Shown in pieces: positions 8,901 through 16,915 of a stretch of 64,000 nt of DNA. The notes under the pieces are model-generated. The model was not told the origin of the DNA. It searched no databases and saw only the letters and a program-made list of their open reading frames with translations. Every line of letters starts with the position of its first letter. The first letter of the stretch is position 1. Source of the stretch: Spartobacteria bacterium UBA695 (GTDB taxonomy: Bacteria; Verrucomicrobiota; Verrucomicrobiia; Chthoniobacterales; Chthoniobacteraceae); NCBI GenBank assembly GCA_002298145.1, contig DBMP01000009.1, forward strand, positions 1-64,000, in the 5' to 3' direction. The position numbers were made by a program, and so were the translations under genes.

Positions 8901-8994
8901 GGCCTTCGCGGTAATCCACGAAGACATAACATCCTTGCGCGGTCAGGTGATCGATGATCGCGTCTTCCAAGCGGACTTCTGTGTGCTTTTTCAT
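5908..8994 (-). CDS. hsdR: Type I restriction enzyme R subunit HsdR
   Basis: The motor and nuclease subunit of a type I restriction-modification complex (R2M2S), which translocates and cuts unmodified DNA. The N-terminal nuclease domain carries LDLVLFLNGLPIATAELKN, containing the D...ExK motif. Walker A is HSAGSGKSNS and the DEAD-box motif is IVDEAHSSQSG; a second RecA-like domain follows (AEKYQTGFDQP, LQAVQTLSRLNR). I chose the ATG at 8994 (1028 residues), because the longer frame from 9066 would overlap the preceding gene and this start falls 17 bp after that gene ends. It is the last gene of the operon. No frameshift is visible, so the enzyme looks intact. Confidence 0.95.
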   Translation of the reverse strand: MKKHTEVRLEDAIIDHLTAQGCYVFVDYREGPAKDRYDKARALDPELVLGFIQATQKKTWDALHAIHEEETAKVVLDHLGKELETKGMLKVLRQGFKCYGKKLRVAIFAPNNRMNPETLALYDQNVLSVTRQLYYGETHSKSLDLVLFLNGLPIATAELKNPLSGQTVEDAKKQYKRDRDPRELLFEFKKRTLVHFAVDQDQVFMTTRLSGDKTYFLPFNLGNHGHAGNPPAADGGYRTAYLWREVWQRDSLLDILGRFMHLQVEEKRILTDEGIRKITKETMIFPRYHQLDCVRRLVTHARAHGPGRNYLVQHSAGSGKSNSIAWLAHRLSSLHDAADQKIFDSVIVVTDRRILDQQLQSTIYQFDHKQGVVQKVDEDTRQLVQALANGTPIIITTLQKFPFVSETLEKLREENLPGIDISTKDKRFAVIVDEAHSSQSGESAMELKGVLNADRIQEDATTYAAEHGLDEDEDADCLAGVVREMMRRGKQPNLSFFAFTATPKYKTKKVFDEPGPSGESPFHLYTMRQAIEEKFILDVLRNYISYEAYFRIVQATQEDVHVERKKAARALARILTLHPHNLAAKTEVMVEHFRTHVKHKIGGRAKAMVVTDSRVHAVRYKQSFDKYIAEKGYTDIKTLVAFSGVVEDPKDSGKNWTEVAMNGGIMESELPERFDSHEYQVLLVAEKYQTGFDQPLLHTMYVDKKLTGLQAVQTLSRLNRTCAGKEDTFILDFRNKPEEIFKAFKPYYEDTPAEPLTDAQHLYRLQHQIEETRLIFEEEVKEFCAVYFKPLRKGTVNDNAQMNGILDQAIERFKERPEEEREELKALLVNFRNLYGFLSQVIPYQDSDLEQLYTYLRFLLTKLPKREGGPGYHLEDEIELQYYRLQKISEGRIDLNSGDGHPLKGPSDVGTGQKDQDIRLSELIDILNERFGTDFTQADQLFFDQIQEEAIESDTLKKAAATNSKDDFRYVFEKAFEGLVIDRMEGNEEIFGKLMSDGEFRKLAVEHLLHKVYGALKKPKGEGETNSH

Positions 8995-9011
8995 GGGGGA
9001 ATTGGTGGAAT

Positions 9012-9998
9012 TTAAGGCGCGATGTTGGCTCTGCGCCATATTAGGTTCGCTCTTGCCGAGAACCAATCGTCTTGATCACGGCCATGAATCCGCCCATCTC
9101 GTTCCCAGTTCCTATAGGCCTCGATTTTTATATCGTCGTCGTTCGGCTTGGCATTATCCAAGCTGCTCGTTGAGAGGATGATTTTGGATGTGCCGTGCAT
9201 CCATCTGCAGATTTCGGCCAAACTGTTGGTTTCGTTCGTCGCAAGAACATCGGCGAAATGCAGCAAGGCGACGTAATCGGCGTCGAGTTTTGTATGCACA
9301 AAATCCTTCCCAGATCGGTTCTGCATTCCATACCTCATCATGAAGTGGCAACAGAGTGCCAACGCGCTCTTGGCTTCTTGATACGCAAACCACTCAGGTC
9401 CGAGGCCCTGTTCTGCACCCTGGATATAAAGGTCGGCAACCGCCGGATTTCCATGAACCATACGTACACGCCACGCAATAAAATCGTGGCGGCCCATGAG
9501 ATCACTTAAAATCGCTTCAGCTTCAGCGCCCCCGCGCTGAATTCTGGCCGTATAGCTTTGGTCTATCTGACAGAATGACTGGCAATCTGCGATCAGGGCA
9601 CCGACCGAATCAATTTCCCGCTCTTGGTGAGCCGCTTGTCCGAGTGCTTCCAGATTCGGGGGGACGTAGATCGCGCCTCCTCGGAACCATTCACGAACAC
9701 GGTCCGTCGCCTCTTGGTCCACGGGGGAGTCCACCGGCCTTTGTTGGTCAATCTCCATCTTCAACAACTCCCCATTGTGGCGCCACACTTCGACGCTGTC
9801 TGCAATCAAGAAGAGCTTCCGTTGTGTTGCTGGCCACTGCGCGGTACGTGCGTCGGTACAGAACTCGTAAATGAGAGTGTCTGTCAGAACAAAGGAAGCC
9901 CCACAATCGCGTAGCAATTGAAGGCGTTCGCCTCGTTGAGTCTCTGCTTGCAGAAAGCTCTTGTCGAGGATGACGCGCTTGGCTGGAAGGGGGCTCAT
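9012..9998 (-). CDS. PIN-like nuclease candidate with C-terminal DUF2934, in type I RM operon
   Basis: A 328-residue protein with a PIN-domain pattern. A beta strand carries the first acid (RVILDKSF, Asp12), a second pair follows in LTDTLIYEF (Asp40, Glu45), and a late acidic cluster sits in KLDADYVALLHFADVLATNE (Asp239/Asp241/Asp250). The last 40 residues match DUF2934 (IKIEAYRNWERDGRIHGRDQ). The middle contains a long helical region of unknown role. Its ATG overlaps the hsdS stop by 4 bp, and hsdR follows after 17 bp, so it is translated as part of the restriction operon. It could be an auxiliary RNase or DNase, a back-up effector if restriction fails, or a regulator. The PIN assignment is by motif only. 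Confidence 0.65.
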   Translation of the reverse strand: MSPLPAKRVILDKSFLQAETQRGERLQLLRDCGASFVLTDTLIYEFCTDARTAQWPATQRKLFLIADSVEVWRHNGELLKMEIDQQRPVDSPVDQEATDRVREWFRGGAIYVPPNLEALGQAAHQEREIDSVGALIADCQSFCQIDQSYTARIQRGGAEAEAILSDLMGRHDFIAWRVRMVHGNPAVADLYIQGAEQGLGPEWFAYQEAKSALALCCHFMMRYGMQNRSGKDFVHTKLDADYVALLHFADVLATNETNSLAEICRWMHGTSKIILSTSSLDNAKPNDDDIKIEAYRNWERDGRIHGRDQDDWFSARANLIWRRANIAP

Positions 9999-11335
9999 TT
10001 GCAGGTTTCCTTTCTTACATCAATTTTTCCTGTCGTCGCGGCGGTGATGAGAGCGGTGCGGTATTCGGTGAGACGGGCTATAGCTTCGGCTACCTTATCC
10101 GCCATTGCGTCGAGCTTGCGAGTCACCAGGGTCAGAAACTCCGCAATTCTTGTCTGCTCTTCCAGCGGTGGCAACGGAACGGAAAGCGCTTTGATGATGT
10201 CCGTGTTTAGATTGGGCTGGCCACCGCCCTGCTTCATCCGTTCTCGAAGTTCCTCAGTTTGCGATCTCAGAAAATAGAATAGGAATACCTTGTCCACGTC
10301 CTCTGCCAAATCTTCAAATGCAACGACACCGTCATTCGCACATCCGGTAATTGAAAGAATTTTAGGCACCCCTAATGTTGCGCCGCTATTAGTAATAACC
10401 AACGTGGCAGCCTTCATTACCCGACTGTTCGATGCTCCTGCCTCAGTCAGCATTGTTTCGGTCGAGTCGAGGTAAATCCGTTCCTCTTTCGTGATTTCCC
10501 CAACGGTAATCCAGGGGATGAAATCTCCATTGAAAAATGTTGGATCGCCAGCGGGACGCGGCGATGCCCCTCTAACTACTCGTGAGATATAGCTAAATTT
10601 CTTCACCTCCCAGTGCATCGGCACTTGGCCGAGCCAGGGGATACCGGAGGCCCGCAGGGGAGCGTCGGGGTTGAGGCCGCGCGTGACAGCTTGGGTGATG
10701 ACCGCGATGCGCTTTTCCTTGAGCTTCTCCAGCAGCTCCTTCTTGCGGGCGATCAGCGCGTCAATCTGCCTCGTCTTCCAGTCCAGAAACGCCGCGATTT
10801 GCCGCTGTTCGGCAAGCGGAGGAAGTGGCATAGGAAAATCTTTGATGAACTCAGGAGGGACACGCTTTTGCCCGCCTGCGCCATACATTTCCGACTCGCC
10901 AAGCTTAAGGAACGTATCCGAAACCGTGACGTAAAAGAGGAATCCACGGTCAAGTGTCGGCCCGGCACGTAACACATGAAGCTCTGTTGTTCCGTATGCG
11001 GCACCATTCAGCAAACAACGGGCCAGGGCTGCTTTTCCATTCTCGAAACATGGAGTGATTTTAGCGACTACGACATCGCCGTCCTGGAATTCAGTATATC
11101 CGCTGGAAATGTCAGCCAGGACTCGGGTTTGTTGCAGGTCGAGTCCTCCATGCTCACCTACCGCTTCCATTGGAACGAACGAGACCTCGTCTTCAGGTTT
11201 GAGTTCTCGAAGGCGTGGTGCAGGCGGATTGACTCGCATCACAAAACGCCCACGCATCACTTCCCAGTGCTCGGGGATGTCGCCAAGATTCTTCGCTCCG
11301 CTGACCCTAACTTGAGAATAAGCCGGGTAGTTCAC
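9995..11335 (-). CDS. hsdS: Type I restriction-modification specificity subunit HsdS
   Basis: A 446-residue S subunit with two target-recognition domains, each followed by a conserved helical spacer: LPPLAEQRQIAAFLDWKTRQ in the middle and LPPLEEQTRIAEFL near the C-terminus. Each TRD reads half of a bipartite target and the spacers set the distance. It pairs with HsdM for methylation and with HsdR for restriction. It overlaps rhuM upstream and the PIN-like gene downstream by 4 bp each. The domain starts WLGQVPMHWEV and LGDIPEHWEV are the usual HsdS TRD entry motifs. No inverted second hsdS copy for phase variation is present here. Confidence 0.95.
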   Translation of the reverse strand: MNYPAYSQVRVSGAKNLGDIPEHWEVMRGRFVMRVNPPAPRLRELKPEDEVSFVPMEAVGEHGGLDLQQTRVLADISSGYTEFQDGDVVVAKITPCFENGKAALARCLLNGAAYGTTELHVLRAGPTLDRGFLFYVTVSDTFLKLGESEMYGAGGQKRVPPEFIKDFPMPLPPLAEQRQIAAFLDWKTRQIDALIARKKELLEKLKEKRIAVITQAVTRGLNPDAPLRASGIPWLGQVPMHWEVKKFSYISRVVRGASPRPAGDPTFFNGDFIPWITVGEITKEERIYLDSTETMLTEAGASNSRVMKAATLVITNSGATLGVPKILSITGCANDGVVAFEDLAEDVDKVFLFYFLRSQTEELRERMKQGGGQPNLNTDIIKALSVPLPPLEEQTRIAEFLTLVTRKLDAMADKVAEAIARLTEYRTALITAATTGKIDVRKETCK

Positions 11336-12336
11336 TTCCTCCCCCCTTTTTCCTTCGCCTGCTTCTCAATGTGTTCCAGCGCATTCAGGTCCTCCGCATC
11401 CGCCGCGAGGGCTTCGGCGCTGCGGCGGTGGCCGTCAAAGGTCTCGTAGCGCTCGTAGGCGATAGCTTTCATCTGCTCATTGCTGATGCTCCCGGCGTTT
11501 TTGAGGACAGGTCGTTCATTGAAGGTCAGCAAACGGTCCACATTGGCGCGCCAGTAGTCGAGGGTGAGGTCCTTGCGCTCCTTGACGCGCAGCTCGGCCT
11601 GTTCCAGGAAGATCACCACCAGCCGGTTGAGCGTGTCCACCTCGTCGGCGGTGAGGTAGTTCTTGGCGACGATGACATCATGCTTGCGCACGCGCGACCC
11701 GCTCCAAGCGTTGAGGGCCATGTTTGGTGCATGGGGATCGGCACGGTTCACCACGATCTCGGCAGCGGTTTTCCGGGTGACAGCGTAGAGAAGCTTGTTT
11801 TGCACCTCCGCAAAGAAGAACTGAGCGTCGCGGTCGTCGGACCGGTAGTCGGAGCTAAGGGCGAAGAGGTCGCGGACCTTTTGGTAAAAGCGCTTTTCCG
11901 AGGCCCGGATCTCCCGGATGCGGGCCAGGAGTTCATCAAAGTAGTCCCAGCCGCCCGGGTTTTTGAGGCGTTCGTCATCCATAACGAAGCCTTTGACCAG
12001 ATACTCGCTGAGATACCGGGTGGCCCACTGCCGGAACTGGGTGCCGCGCGGGCTTCTGACTCGATAGCCAACCGCCAAGATCATTTCCAGGCGGTAGAGC
12101 TTGGTCGGGTAGTTTTTGCCATCGGCGGCAGTTATTAAGGATTCTTTAACAACTGAATCCGCAGGCAGCTCATTCTCCTTTAAGATGTTGCGGATGTGGA
12201 TGTTAACATTAGGAACGGTGATACCGAAGAGTTCGGCCATCTCCTTCTGGGAGAGCCAGACGCCACCGTCCATCGCCCGAAGCTGTACCCGCGCAAGGCC
12301 ATCCTCGGTTTGGTAGAGAATCAGTTCGCTGCTCAT
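11332..12336 (-). CDS. rhuM: RhuM family protein
   Basis: A 334-residue protein of the RhuM (virulence protein / phage antirepressor-like) family. The N-terminus has a winged or helix-turn-helix-like segment, GGVWLSQKEMAELFGITVPN, then FRQWATRYLSEYLVKGFVMD, the family signature, and a helical C-terminus. Family members are frequent inside type I restriction operons, but their biochemical role is not settled. Here it lies between hsdM and hsdS, overlapping both by 4 bp, so all three should be translated together. It may bind DNA or modulate the complex; that is inference. Confidence 0.9.
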   Translation of the reverse strand: MSSELILYQTEDGLARVQLRAMDGGVWLSQKEMAELFGITVPNVNIHIRNILKENELPADSVVKESLITAADGKNYPTKLYRLEMILAVGYRVRSPRGTQFRQWATRYLSEYLVKGFVMDDERLKNPGGWDYFDELLARIREIRASEKRFYQKVRDLFALSSDYRSDDRDAQFFFAEVQNKLLYAVTRKTAAEIVVNRADPHAPNMALNAWSGSRVRKHDVIVAKNYLTADEVDTLNRLVVIFLEQAELRVKERKDLTLDYWRANVDRLLTFNERPVLKNAGSISNEQMKAIAYERYETFDGHRRSAEALAADAEDLNALEHIEKQAKEKGGRK

Positions 12337-14603
12337 GCCCGGACCTCCTTGAGCATGGCCATGATCTCCTTCTCCAGCCCCTCGATGTCCGCCTCGATGT
12401 CCTCCAGCGGGCGCGGGGCCTCGTATTCGTAGAAGTGGCGGTTGAAGGGGATTTCGTAGCCGACCTTGATCTTACTGTGGTCGATCCAGGCATCGGGGCG
12501 GTAGGGGAGCACCTCCGCCTTGAGGTAGGCTTCGCAGTGGGCCCGCACTAACTTAAGCAGGGGCAATACGTCCACCTTCCCCTTGTTCTTCTTCCCCTCG
12601 TAGTCGAGCGGCAGCGGGAGAGCGATGTTGGCCGGGAGGGGTACGTTTTCGGTGTCCCGCAGGTCAGGGTCGGGCTCGGGATTCCCTTTCTTATCGCGGC
12701 AGATCTCGGCGGTGGGGTCCTTTTCTCCCAAGCCGCCTGGGGCAAGGAGGGCGTCCTTGAGCTTCCCATCGAGCGTGATCCCCGCCATTTGGAAGGCAAC
12801 AATCAACTGCACCTGAAAGAGCTGGCGGTCCTTGAAGATCTGCCCCTCCTTAACGCTGCTCTTCACCTTTTCCAGAACCTCCAAGATGACATCCTGGGCA
12901 GCCTTGCCTTCCAGGATTTCCTCTTCAATCTTCGCCTTGTTCTTGCGCTTCCGGGAGACGGCCAGATCAAGGAAGGCGCTGGTGTTTTTGAAACGCACAA
13001 TGCGTTCATCGGTCACGGCAAAATTGAGCCTCAATGGACGCTCGACGGTGATTTTGAGGTAGCCAAACTCCCTGTTATCAAAAATCTTGCTGACAAAGAG
13101 GCTCTTGGCCTGGTCGCGTTTGGGATCAATATCGGTCTGGATCTTGCCCACGGTCATGCGCACGTCGTGCTTAAAGTTGCCGTAGAGCTTGGTGAGTACC
13201 TCAATATGGTTGGGCGTTCCGTCCGTACCATCGCCGATTAGTTTGCGCTTGTTGCCAAGGCTCTTTTTCATCTTCCAGGCGAAGTCCGTGGCATTGATAA
13301 GCTGCACCTTTCCGGCCCGCTTGGAGTGTTTCCGGTTGGTGACGATCCAGACGTAGGTGGAGATGCCGGTATTGTAAAAGAGTTGGTCGGGGAGGCCGAT
13401 GATGGCTTCCAGCATGTCGTTTTCGATGATCCAGCGGCGGATATTGCTTTCACCGCTGCCCGCATCCCCGGTGAAGAGGGGGGAGCCGTTGAAAACGATG
13501 CCAATGCGCGAACCTTCGCCCCCGTCGCTGGGAGCGGGCTGCATCTTCGAGATCATGTGGAGTAGGAAGAGTAAAGCCCCGTCATTGATGCGAGGCAGCC
13601 CCGGGCCGAAGCGCCCCTGGAAGCCAAACTCGTTGTGTTCCTTGAAGACGTGGTCTTTCTCCGGCTTCCACTCCACGCCAAAGGGGGGATTGGCGAGCAT
13701 GTAATGGAACTTTTCATCCGGGTGGCCATCACCATCGACAAAGCCTTCCTTGGATCTCCCCGTCCCTAGCGTGTCGCCAAAGGCGATGTTTTTCACGTCC
13801 TCGCCCTTGATCATCAGATCCGAGCCGCAGATCGCGTAGGACTCCGGGTTATATTCCTGGCCAAAGAGTTCGAGATTGGCGCTGGGGTTGAGGCCCGCGT
13901 CCTTGTCCTTGATGAGCTTTTCCGACTCAGAAAGCATCCCCCCGGTGCCGCAAGTGGGATCGTAGATCTTGATGACCTTGCCTTCCTTGTAGACGAGGTC
14001 GTCGTAGGTGAAGAGCAAGTTCACGATAAGCTTGATCACCTCGCGCGGGGTAAAGTGATCCCCTGCTTCCTCGTTGGCCTGCTCATTAAAGCGCCGGACA
14101 AGGTCTTCAAAGAGGTAGCCCATGGCGATGGTCGGGATCGTATCCGGGTGGAGGTCCACGGCGGCAACCTGCTTGACGATTTCAAAGAGACGGTTGGCCT
14201 CCTCCAGCTTCTCGATCTCCTCCTCAAACTTGAATTTCTCGATGATATGGCGAGCGCGAGAGGAGAACCCCGCTATAAAATTCGCAAGATTGGCGGCAAG
14301 CTTGTCTGGATCGCCCAGGAGTTTCTCGAAGGTAAACACGCTGGTGTTGTGGAAGGTAAGATCGAACTTTTTGTTGATGATCTTCTCGATGGCGTCGTCA
14401 TCATACTTCCCCTCCGCCTTGAGCTTCTTGTGCATCGCCAGCACCTTCTCCTTGCTCTTCTCCAGGACGCAATCCAAGCGCCGGAGCACGGTCAGAGGAA
14501 TCATCACCCGCCGGTATTGGGGAGGGCGATAAGGACCCCGCAGGAGATTGGCGATATTCCAGATGACGTCGCCGTGCTGTTTGAACGCTTCTAGGTTATT
14601 CAT
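12333..14603 (-). CDS. hsdM: Type I DNA methyltransferase subunit HsdM
   Basis: A 756-residue N6-adenine methyltransferase. The N-terminal HsdM helical domain begins ALKQHGD-like (EAFKQHGDVIW). The catalytic domain has the SAM-binding motif I, YDPTCGTGGML (around residue 215), and the catalytic motif IV, LANPPFG. The C-terminus is longer than in short HsdM proteins (about 500 residues), with an extra helical region ending in LEKEIMAMLKEVRA. It is the first gene of the operon and overlaps rhuM by 4 bp. It modifies host DNA and forms the core to which HsdS and HsdR bind. Confidence 0.96.
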   Translation of the reverse strand: MNNLEAFKQHGDVIWNIANLLRGPYRPPQYRRVMIPLTVLRRLDCVLEKSKEKVLAMHKKLKAEGKYDDDAIEKIINKKFDLTFHNTSVFTFEKLLGDPDKLAANLANFIAGFSSRARHIIEKFKFEEEIEKLEEANRLFEIVKQVAAVDLHPDTIPTIAMGYLFEDLVRRFNEQANEEAGDHFTPREVIKLIVNLLFTYDDLVYKEGKVIKIYDPTCGTGGMLSESEKLIKDKDAGLNPSANLELFGQEYNPESYAICGSDLMIKGEDVKNIAFGDTLGTGRSKEGFVDGDGHPDEKFHYMLANPPFGVEWKPEKDHVFKEHNEFGFQGRFGPGLPRINDGALLFLLHMISKMQPAPSDGGEGSRIGIVFNGSPLFTGDAGSGESNIRRWIIENDMLEAIIGLPDQLFYNTGISTYVWIVTNRKHSKRAGKVQLINATDFAWKMKKSLGNKRKLIGDGTDGTPNHIEVLTKLYGNFKHDVRMTVGKIQTDIDPKRDQAKSLFVSKIFDNREFGYLKITVERPLRLNFAVTDERIVRFKNTSAFLDLAVSRKRKNKAKIEEEILEGKAAQDVILEVLEKVKSSVKEGQIFKDRQLFQVQLIVAFQMAGITLDGKLKDALLAPGGLGEKDPTAEICRDKKGNPEPDPDLRDTENVPLPANIALPLPLDYEGKKNKGKVDVLPLLKLVRAHCEAYLKAEVLPYRPDAWIDHSKIKVGYEIPFNRHFYEYEAPRPLEDIEADIEGLEKEIMAMLKEVRA

Positions 14604-14612
14604 GAAAGAGGG

Positions 14613-14861
14613 CTAAAATAGGACAGGAAGCTGGATTCCGAGGAACTTTTGCTGCCCAAGCAGGCAAAATCGACCAGCCCCAGGCTCGATGATCGGGAGG
14701 AACATGACTTCGGGATGCAGAATTCCATTAACCTCCCGATAAGGCACAATTTTGACGGGGGAATCAATGTTCAATCTCCAGATTTTTGAGTGCCCGATTT
14801 CCCGGTCAGCACAACCGAAAACACCCGAACGGTCGGCTTTGATATGAAAATCTGATGAGGG
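14613..14861 (-). pseudogene. Coding-like fragment upstream of hsdM, no start codon
   Basis: On the minus strand an open frame of 82 codons ends 9 bp before the hsdM ATG. Its translation has a protein-like composition: ADRSGVFGCADREIGHSKIW, then VKIVPYREVNGILHPEVMF and LLGQQKFLGIQLPVLF. It opens just after a TAG at 14862-14864, and no in-frame ATG precedes the conserved-looking part. The only possible starts are a TTG near the middle or a GTG. It therefore looks like the 3' end of a truncated gene, or a small gene with an unusual start. I do not recognise the family. The frame on the same strand at 14771-15037 is an alternative reading but looks less protein-like. Confidence 0.45.
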
Positions 14862-14864
14862 CTA

Positions 14865-15021
14865 ATTGCTACACCCGTTGCTACAGTTCTGCTACACGCT
14901 CGATAGCGCTCTCGGACACCCGGAGGAATAGCGACGCTATCAGACAAGCACAAGGATAACCCCCAGCGAACAGTCGCGGATTTTAGGGCAATATGTTCCC
15001 GTTTCTGTTCCCGTTTAGGGC
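14865..15021. other. Non-coding gap between RM operon and tRNA-Gly
   Basis: No gene is supported here. Visible features are three GCTACA direct repeats at 11-12 bp spacing in about 14868-14896 and a short repeated GTTCCCGTTT near 14996-15016. An integrase would be expected next to a tRNA if the region were a classical island, but I see none in this gap. Confidence 0.4.
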
Positions 15022-15055
15022 AAAAAAGAAGAGGCACCTGGAGTTAAGTGCCTCT
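15022..15055 (-). terminator. Rho-independent terminator of tRNA-Gly
   Basis: On the minus strand, AGAGGCACTT (15055-15046) pairs with AGGTGCCTCT (15039-15030) across a 6-nt loop and is followed by TTCTTTTTT. It starts 12 bp after the encoded CCA end of the tRNA gene. Confidence 0.85.
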
Positions 15056-15067
15056 GATTGAATAGGT

Positions 15068-15141
15068 TGGAGCGGGTAGCGGGAATCGAACCCGCATAGC
15101 CAACTTGGAAGGATGGAGCTTTACCACTAAGCTATACCCGC
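15068..15141 (-). tRNA. tRNA-Gly (anticodon TCC)
   Basis: The minus strand folds as a full cloverleaf. The acceptor stem is GCGGGTA paired with TACCCGC, followed by discriminator T and an encoded CCA. The D arm is present (AGCTTAGTGGTAAAGCT). The anticodon loop CTTCCAA has anticodon TCC, reading GGA/GGG glycine codons. The T arm is GCGGGTTCGATTCCCGC. The 3' end faces the defence region to its left, a common integration site for islands. I see no repeat of its 3' end further left inside the window. Confidence 0.97.
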
Positions 15142-15282
15142 TTTTAACATGCTGGATTCCCCTAGATTTAACCTGCGTTAACTGGGAGTCTCCACGCTGC
15201 GGGCATTTTACCGGCTCTCCCTCAGCCGCGCAAGCCCAACTTTGCGCTAGGCGTTTTATTAGGCTTTTGTTAAGAAATCCTT

Positions 15283-16020
15283 ATGCGTGTGTTCCCCCGT
15301 TTGCTTGTCATTGGCCTCCTTTGGGGAGGTATTTACTATTTGATCCAACACGTCAAAGGGATGCAAAGCGCCGAGGATGTCGATAACGCGACGCTCTCTT
15401 CTTACTACATGGGCATTGTCCTCGCCGGGCTGGTTTCGGCTATCATCAGCGGTATCTTGCTGCTGCCAATCCTGGGCGAGTTCATGGGGAATGTCATCTT
15501 CACCCCTAGCGTTCAGATCGAGAAGAGCCCCCACTCTGCCGCGCTGGCCAAGCTGGCGGCGGGCGACTATGAGGGGGCTGTGGAGGCTTATAAAGAGGTG
15601 TTCGAGGATGACCCGAAGGATATGCACGCGGCCAATGAAATCGTGCGCCTCTATTGTGAGAAGCTCGGTATGCCTGAACCGGCTTCGGATTTCCTCGTGG
15701 GGGCGCTCTCGGCCTCCGACTTAACGCCAAAGGAGCGCGCTTTCTTTTCGGAACGGCTCGTGGATGTTTGCTGGGGAGTTCAGCGCGACGCGGTTCGCGC
15801 CAATGCGATTCTGGCCAGGATTGTCGAGGAAATGCCGGAAACCCGCGAGGCAGCCAATGCCACGCACCGGATGGCGGAGATCGAGCGCCAAGCGCAGGAG
15901 GAGGCCTACCTCGCCGCTCAGCAGCAGCAGGAAGCCGAAGCGGCTGGAGTCGCTCCCGTGCAGGACGAAGCGGCCCCGCAACAGGACGCCAACCACCCGG
16001 GACCGACAGCGCAGGCGTAG
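15283..16020 (+). CDS. Membrane-anchored TPR-like protein
   Basis: A 245-residue protein with two N-terminal transmembrane segments, LLVIGLLWGGIYYLI (residues 7-21) and MGIVLAGLVSAIISGILLLP (about 43-62). A soluble helical region follows with tetratricopeptide character (LAKLAAGDYEGAVEAYKEVF), and the tail is rich in Gln, Ala and Pro. It probably scaffolds protein contacts at the inner membrane. No catalytic motif is visible. It stands alone on the plus strand, convergent with the metallo-hydrolase gene, and is preceded by a 140-bp gap after the tRNA gene. Confidence 0.7.
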   Translation: MRVFPRLLVIGLLWGGIYYLIQHVKGMQSAEDVDNATLSSYYMGIVLAGLVSAIISGILLLPILGEFMGNVIFTPSVQIEKSPHSAALAKLAAGDYEGAVEAYKEVFEDDPKDMHAANEIVRLYCEKLGMPEPASDFLVGALSASDLTPKERAFFSERLVDVCWGVQRDAVRANAILARIVEEMPETREAANATHRMAEIERQAQEEAYLAAQQQQEAEAAGVAPVQDEAAPQQDANHPGPTAQA

Positions 16021-16041
16021 GCGCGGGCGGGTTTGCGGGCG

Positions 16042-16872
16042 TTATTCCCCGGCGAAGAGGGGCAGGACGGCTTGGCTCGTTTTTTTCCGCACGGCAAAGC
16101 GCGGCGAGACTTCGTGCTGGGAGGCGCAAAAGATTTCCACAGCTTCTTGGGCGCCGTCGGCGGCGAGGCGGTTGCGGACTTCGGCAAACGCCATTTGCGG
16201 CGAATTGCAGTCGCGGCTCAGGTGGCAGAGGATGGCCCGGTTGAGGCCGTCTTTGACGAGATCGGCCAGGACGTTGGCGGCGGCGGCGTTGGAGAGGTGC
16301 CCGTGAATGGACATGATGCGCTGCTTGAGTGACCAGGGGCGATGCGGGTCGTTCTGGAGCGTTTTTTCGTCGTGGTTGGTCTCGATGACCAGCGTGCTGA
16401 CGCCTCGGACCCGCTCCCGGGCGAGGTTGGTGCATTTGCCCAGATCGGTGAGGAAGCCGAGGGATTCGTCGCCGCTCTGGAAGGTGAAGCCGACGGGGTC
16501 GACGGCGTCGTGAGGGACGCTAAAGGTGCGCACGCCGATGTCTTTGATGCAGAATTCGGCCCCAGCCTGGAACTGATGGATGTTAGGGTGCCCGGCGAGG
16601 TGGTCTTTGCGCAGGGCTTCGGCGGTGAGCCGGGTGCAGTAGACGGGAATAGGGGTCTTTTTGCAAAGAACGCGCAGGCCGCCGACGTGGTCGGTGTGTT
16701 CGTGGGTGAGGAGGATGGCGTCGATGGAGAGGGGATCGACGCCGAGGGTGCCCAGGCGCAGGGTAATCTGCCGGGCGCTCAAGCCGCCATCCACCAAGAG
16801 GCGGCTGCCGCCCGTCTCGATGAGGGCGCAGTTCCCGGCACTGCCGCTGCCAAGTAGGGTAATCTGGAACAC
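16042..16872 (-). CDS. YycJ/WalJ-like MBL-fold nuclease
   Basis: A 276-residue metallo-beta-lactamase-fold protein of the YycJ type. The N-terminus is ITLLGSGSAGNCALIETG, and the metal-binding motif is LLTHEHTDHVGGL. Later metal ligands lie in FSVPHDAVDPVGF, FLTDLGK and HLSRDCNSP. YycJ homologues are two-metal 5'-3' exonucleases involved in DNA repair in Firmicutes; an equivalent role here is inferred. It lies 43 bp after ribF on the same strand and may be co-transcribed with the nusA-ribF operon. Confidence 0.85.
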   Translation of the reverse strand: MFQITLLGSGSAGNCALIETGGSRLLVDGGLSARQITLRLGTLGVDPLSIDAILLTHEHTDHVGGLRVLCKKTPIPVYCTRLTAEALRKDHLAGHPNIHQFQAGAEFCIKDIGVRTFSVPHDAVDPVGFTFQSGDESLGFLTDLGKCTNLARERVRGVSTLVIETNHDEKTLQNDPHRPWSLKQRIMSIHGHLSNAAAANVLADLVKDGLNRAILCHLSRDCNSPQMAFAEVRNRLAADGAQEAVEIFCASQHEVSPRFAVRKKTSQAVLPLFAGE

Positions 16873-16915
16873 GCCCGTTATTTAACCGCAAAAGGGCGCG
16901 ATGGGCTCGAAAAAT

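Noticed and set aside
14771..15037. 88-residue minus-strand frame beside the tRNA
   Set aside because: It begins inside the tRNA terminator and has no family-like features; the overlapping frame at 14613-14861 reads more like protein.
15068..15141. Attachment site with a second copy of the tRNA 3' end in the window
   Set aside because: I found no matching repeat of the tRNA 3' end elsewhere in 1-15067.
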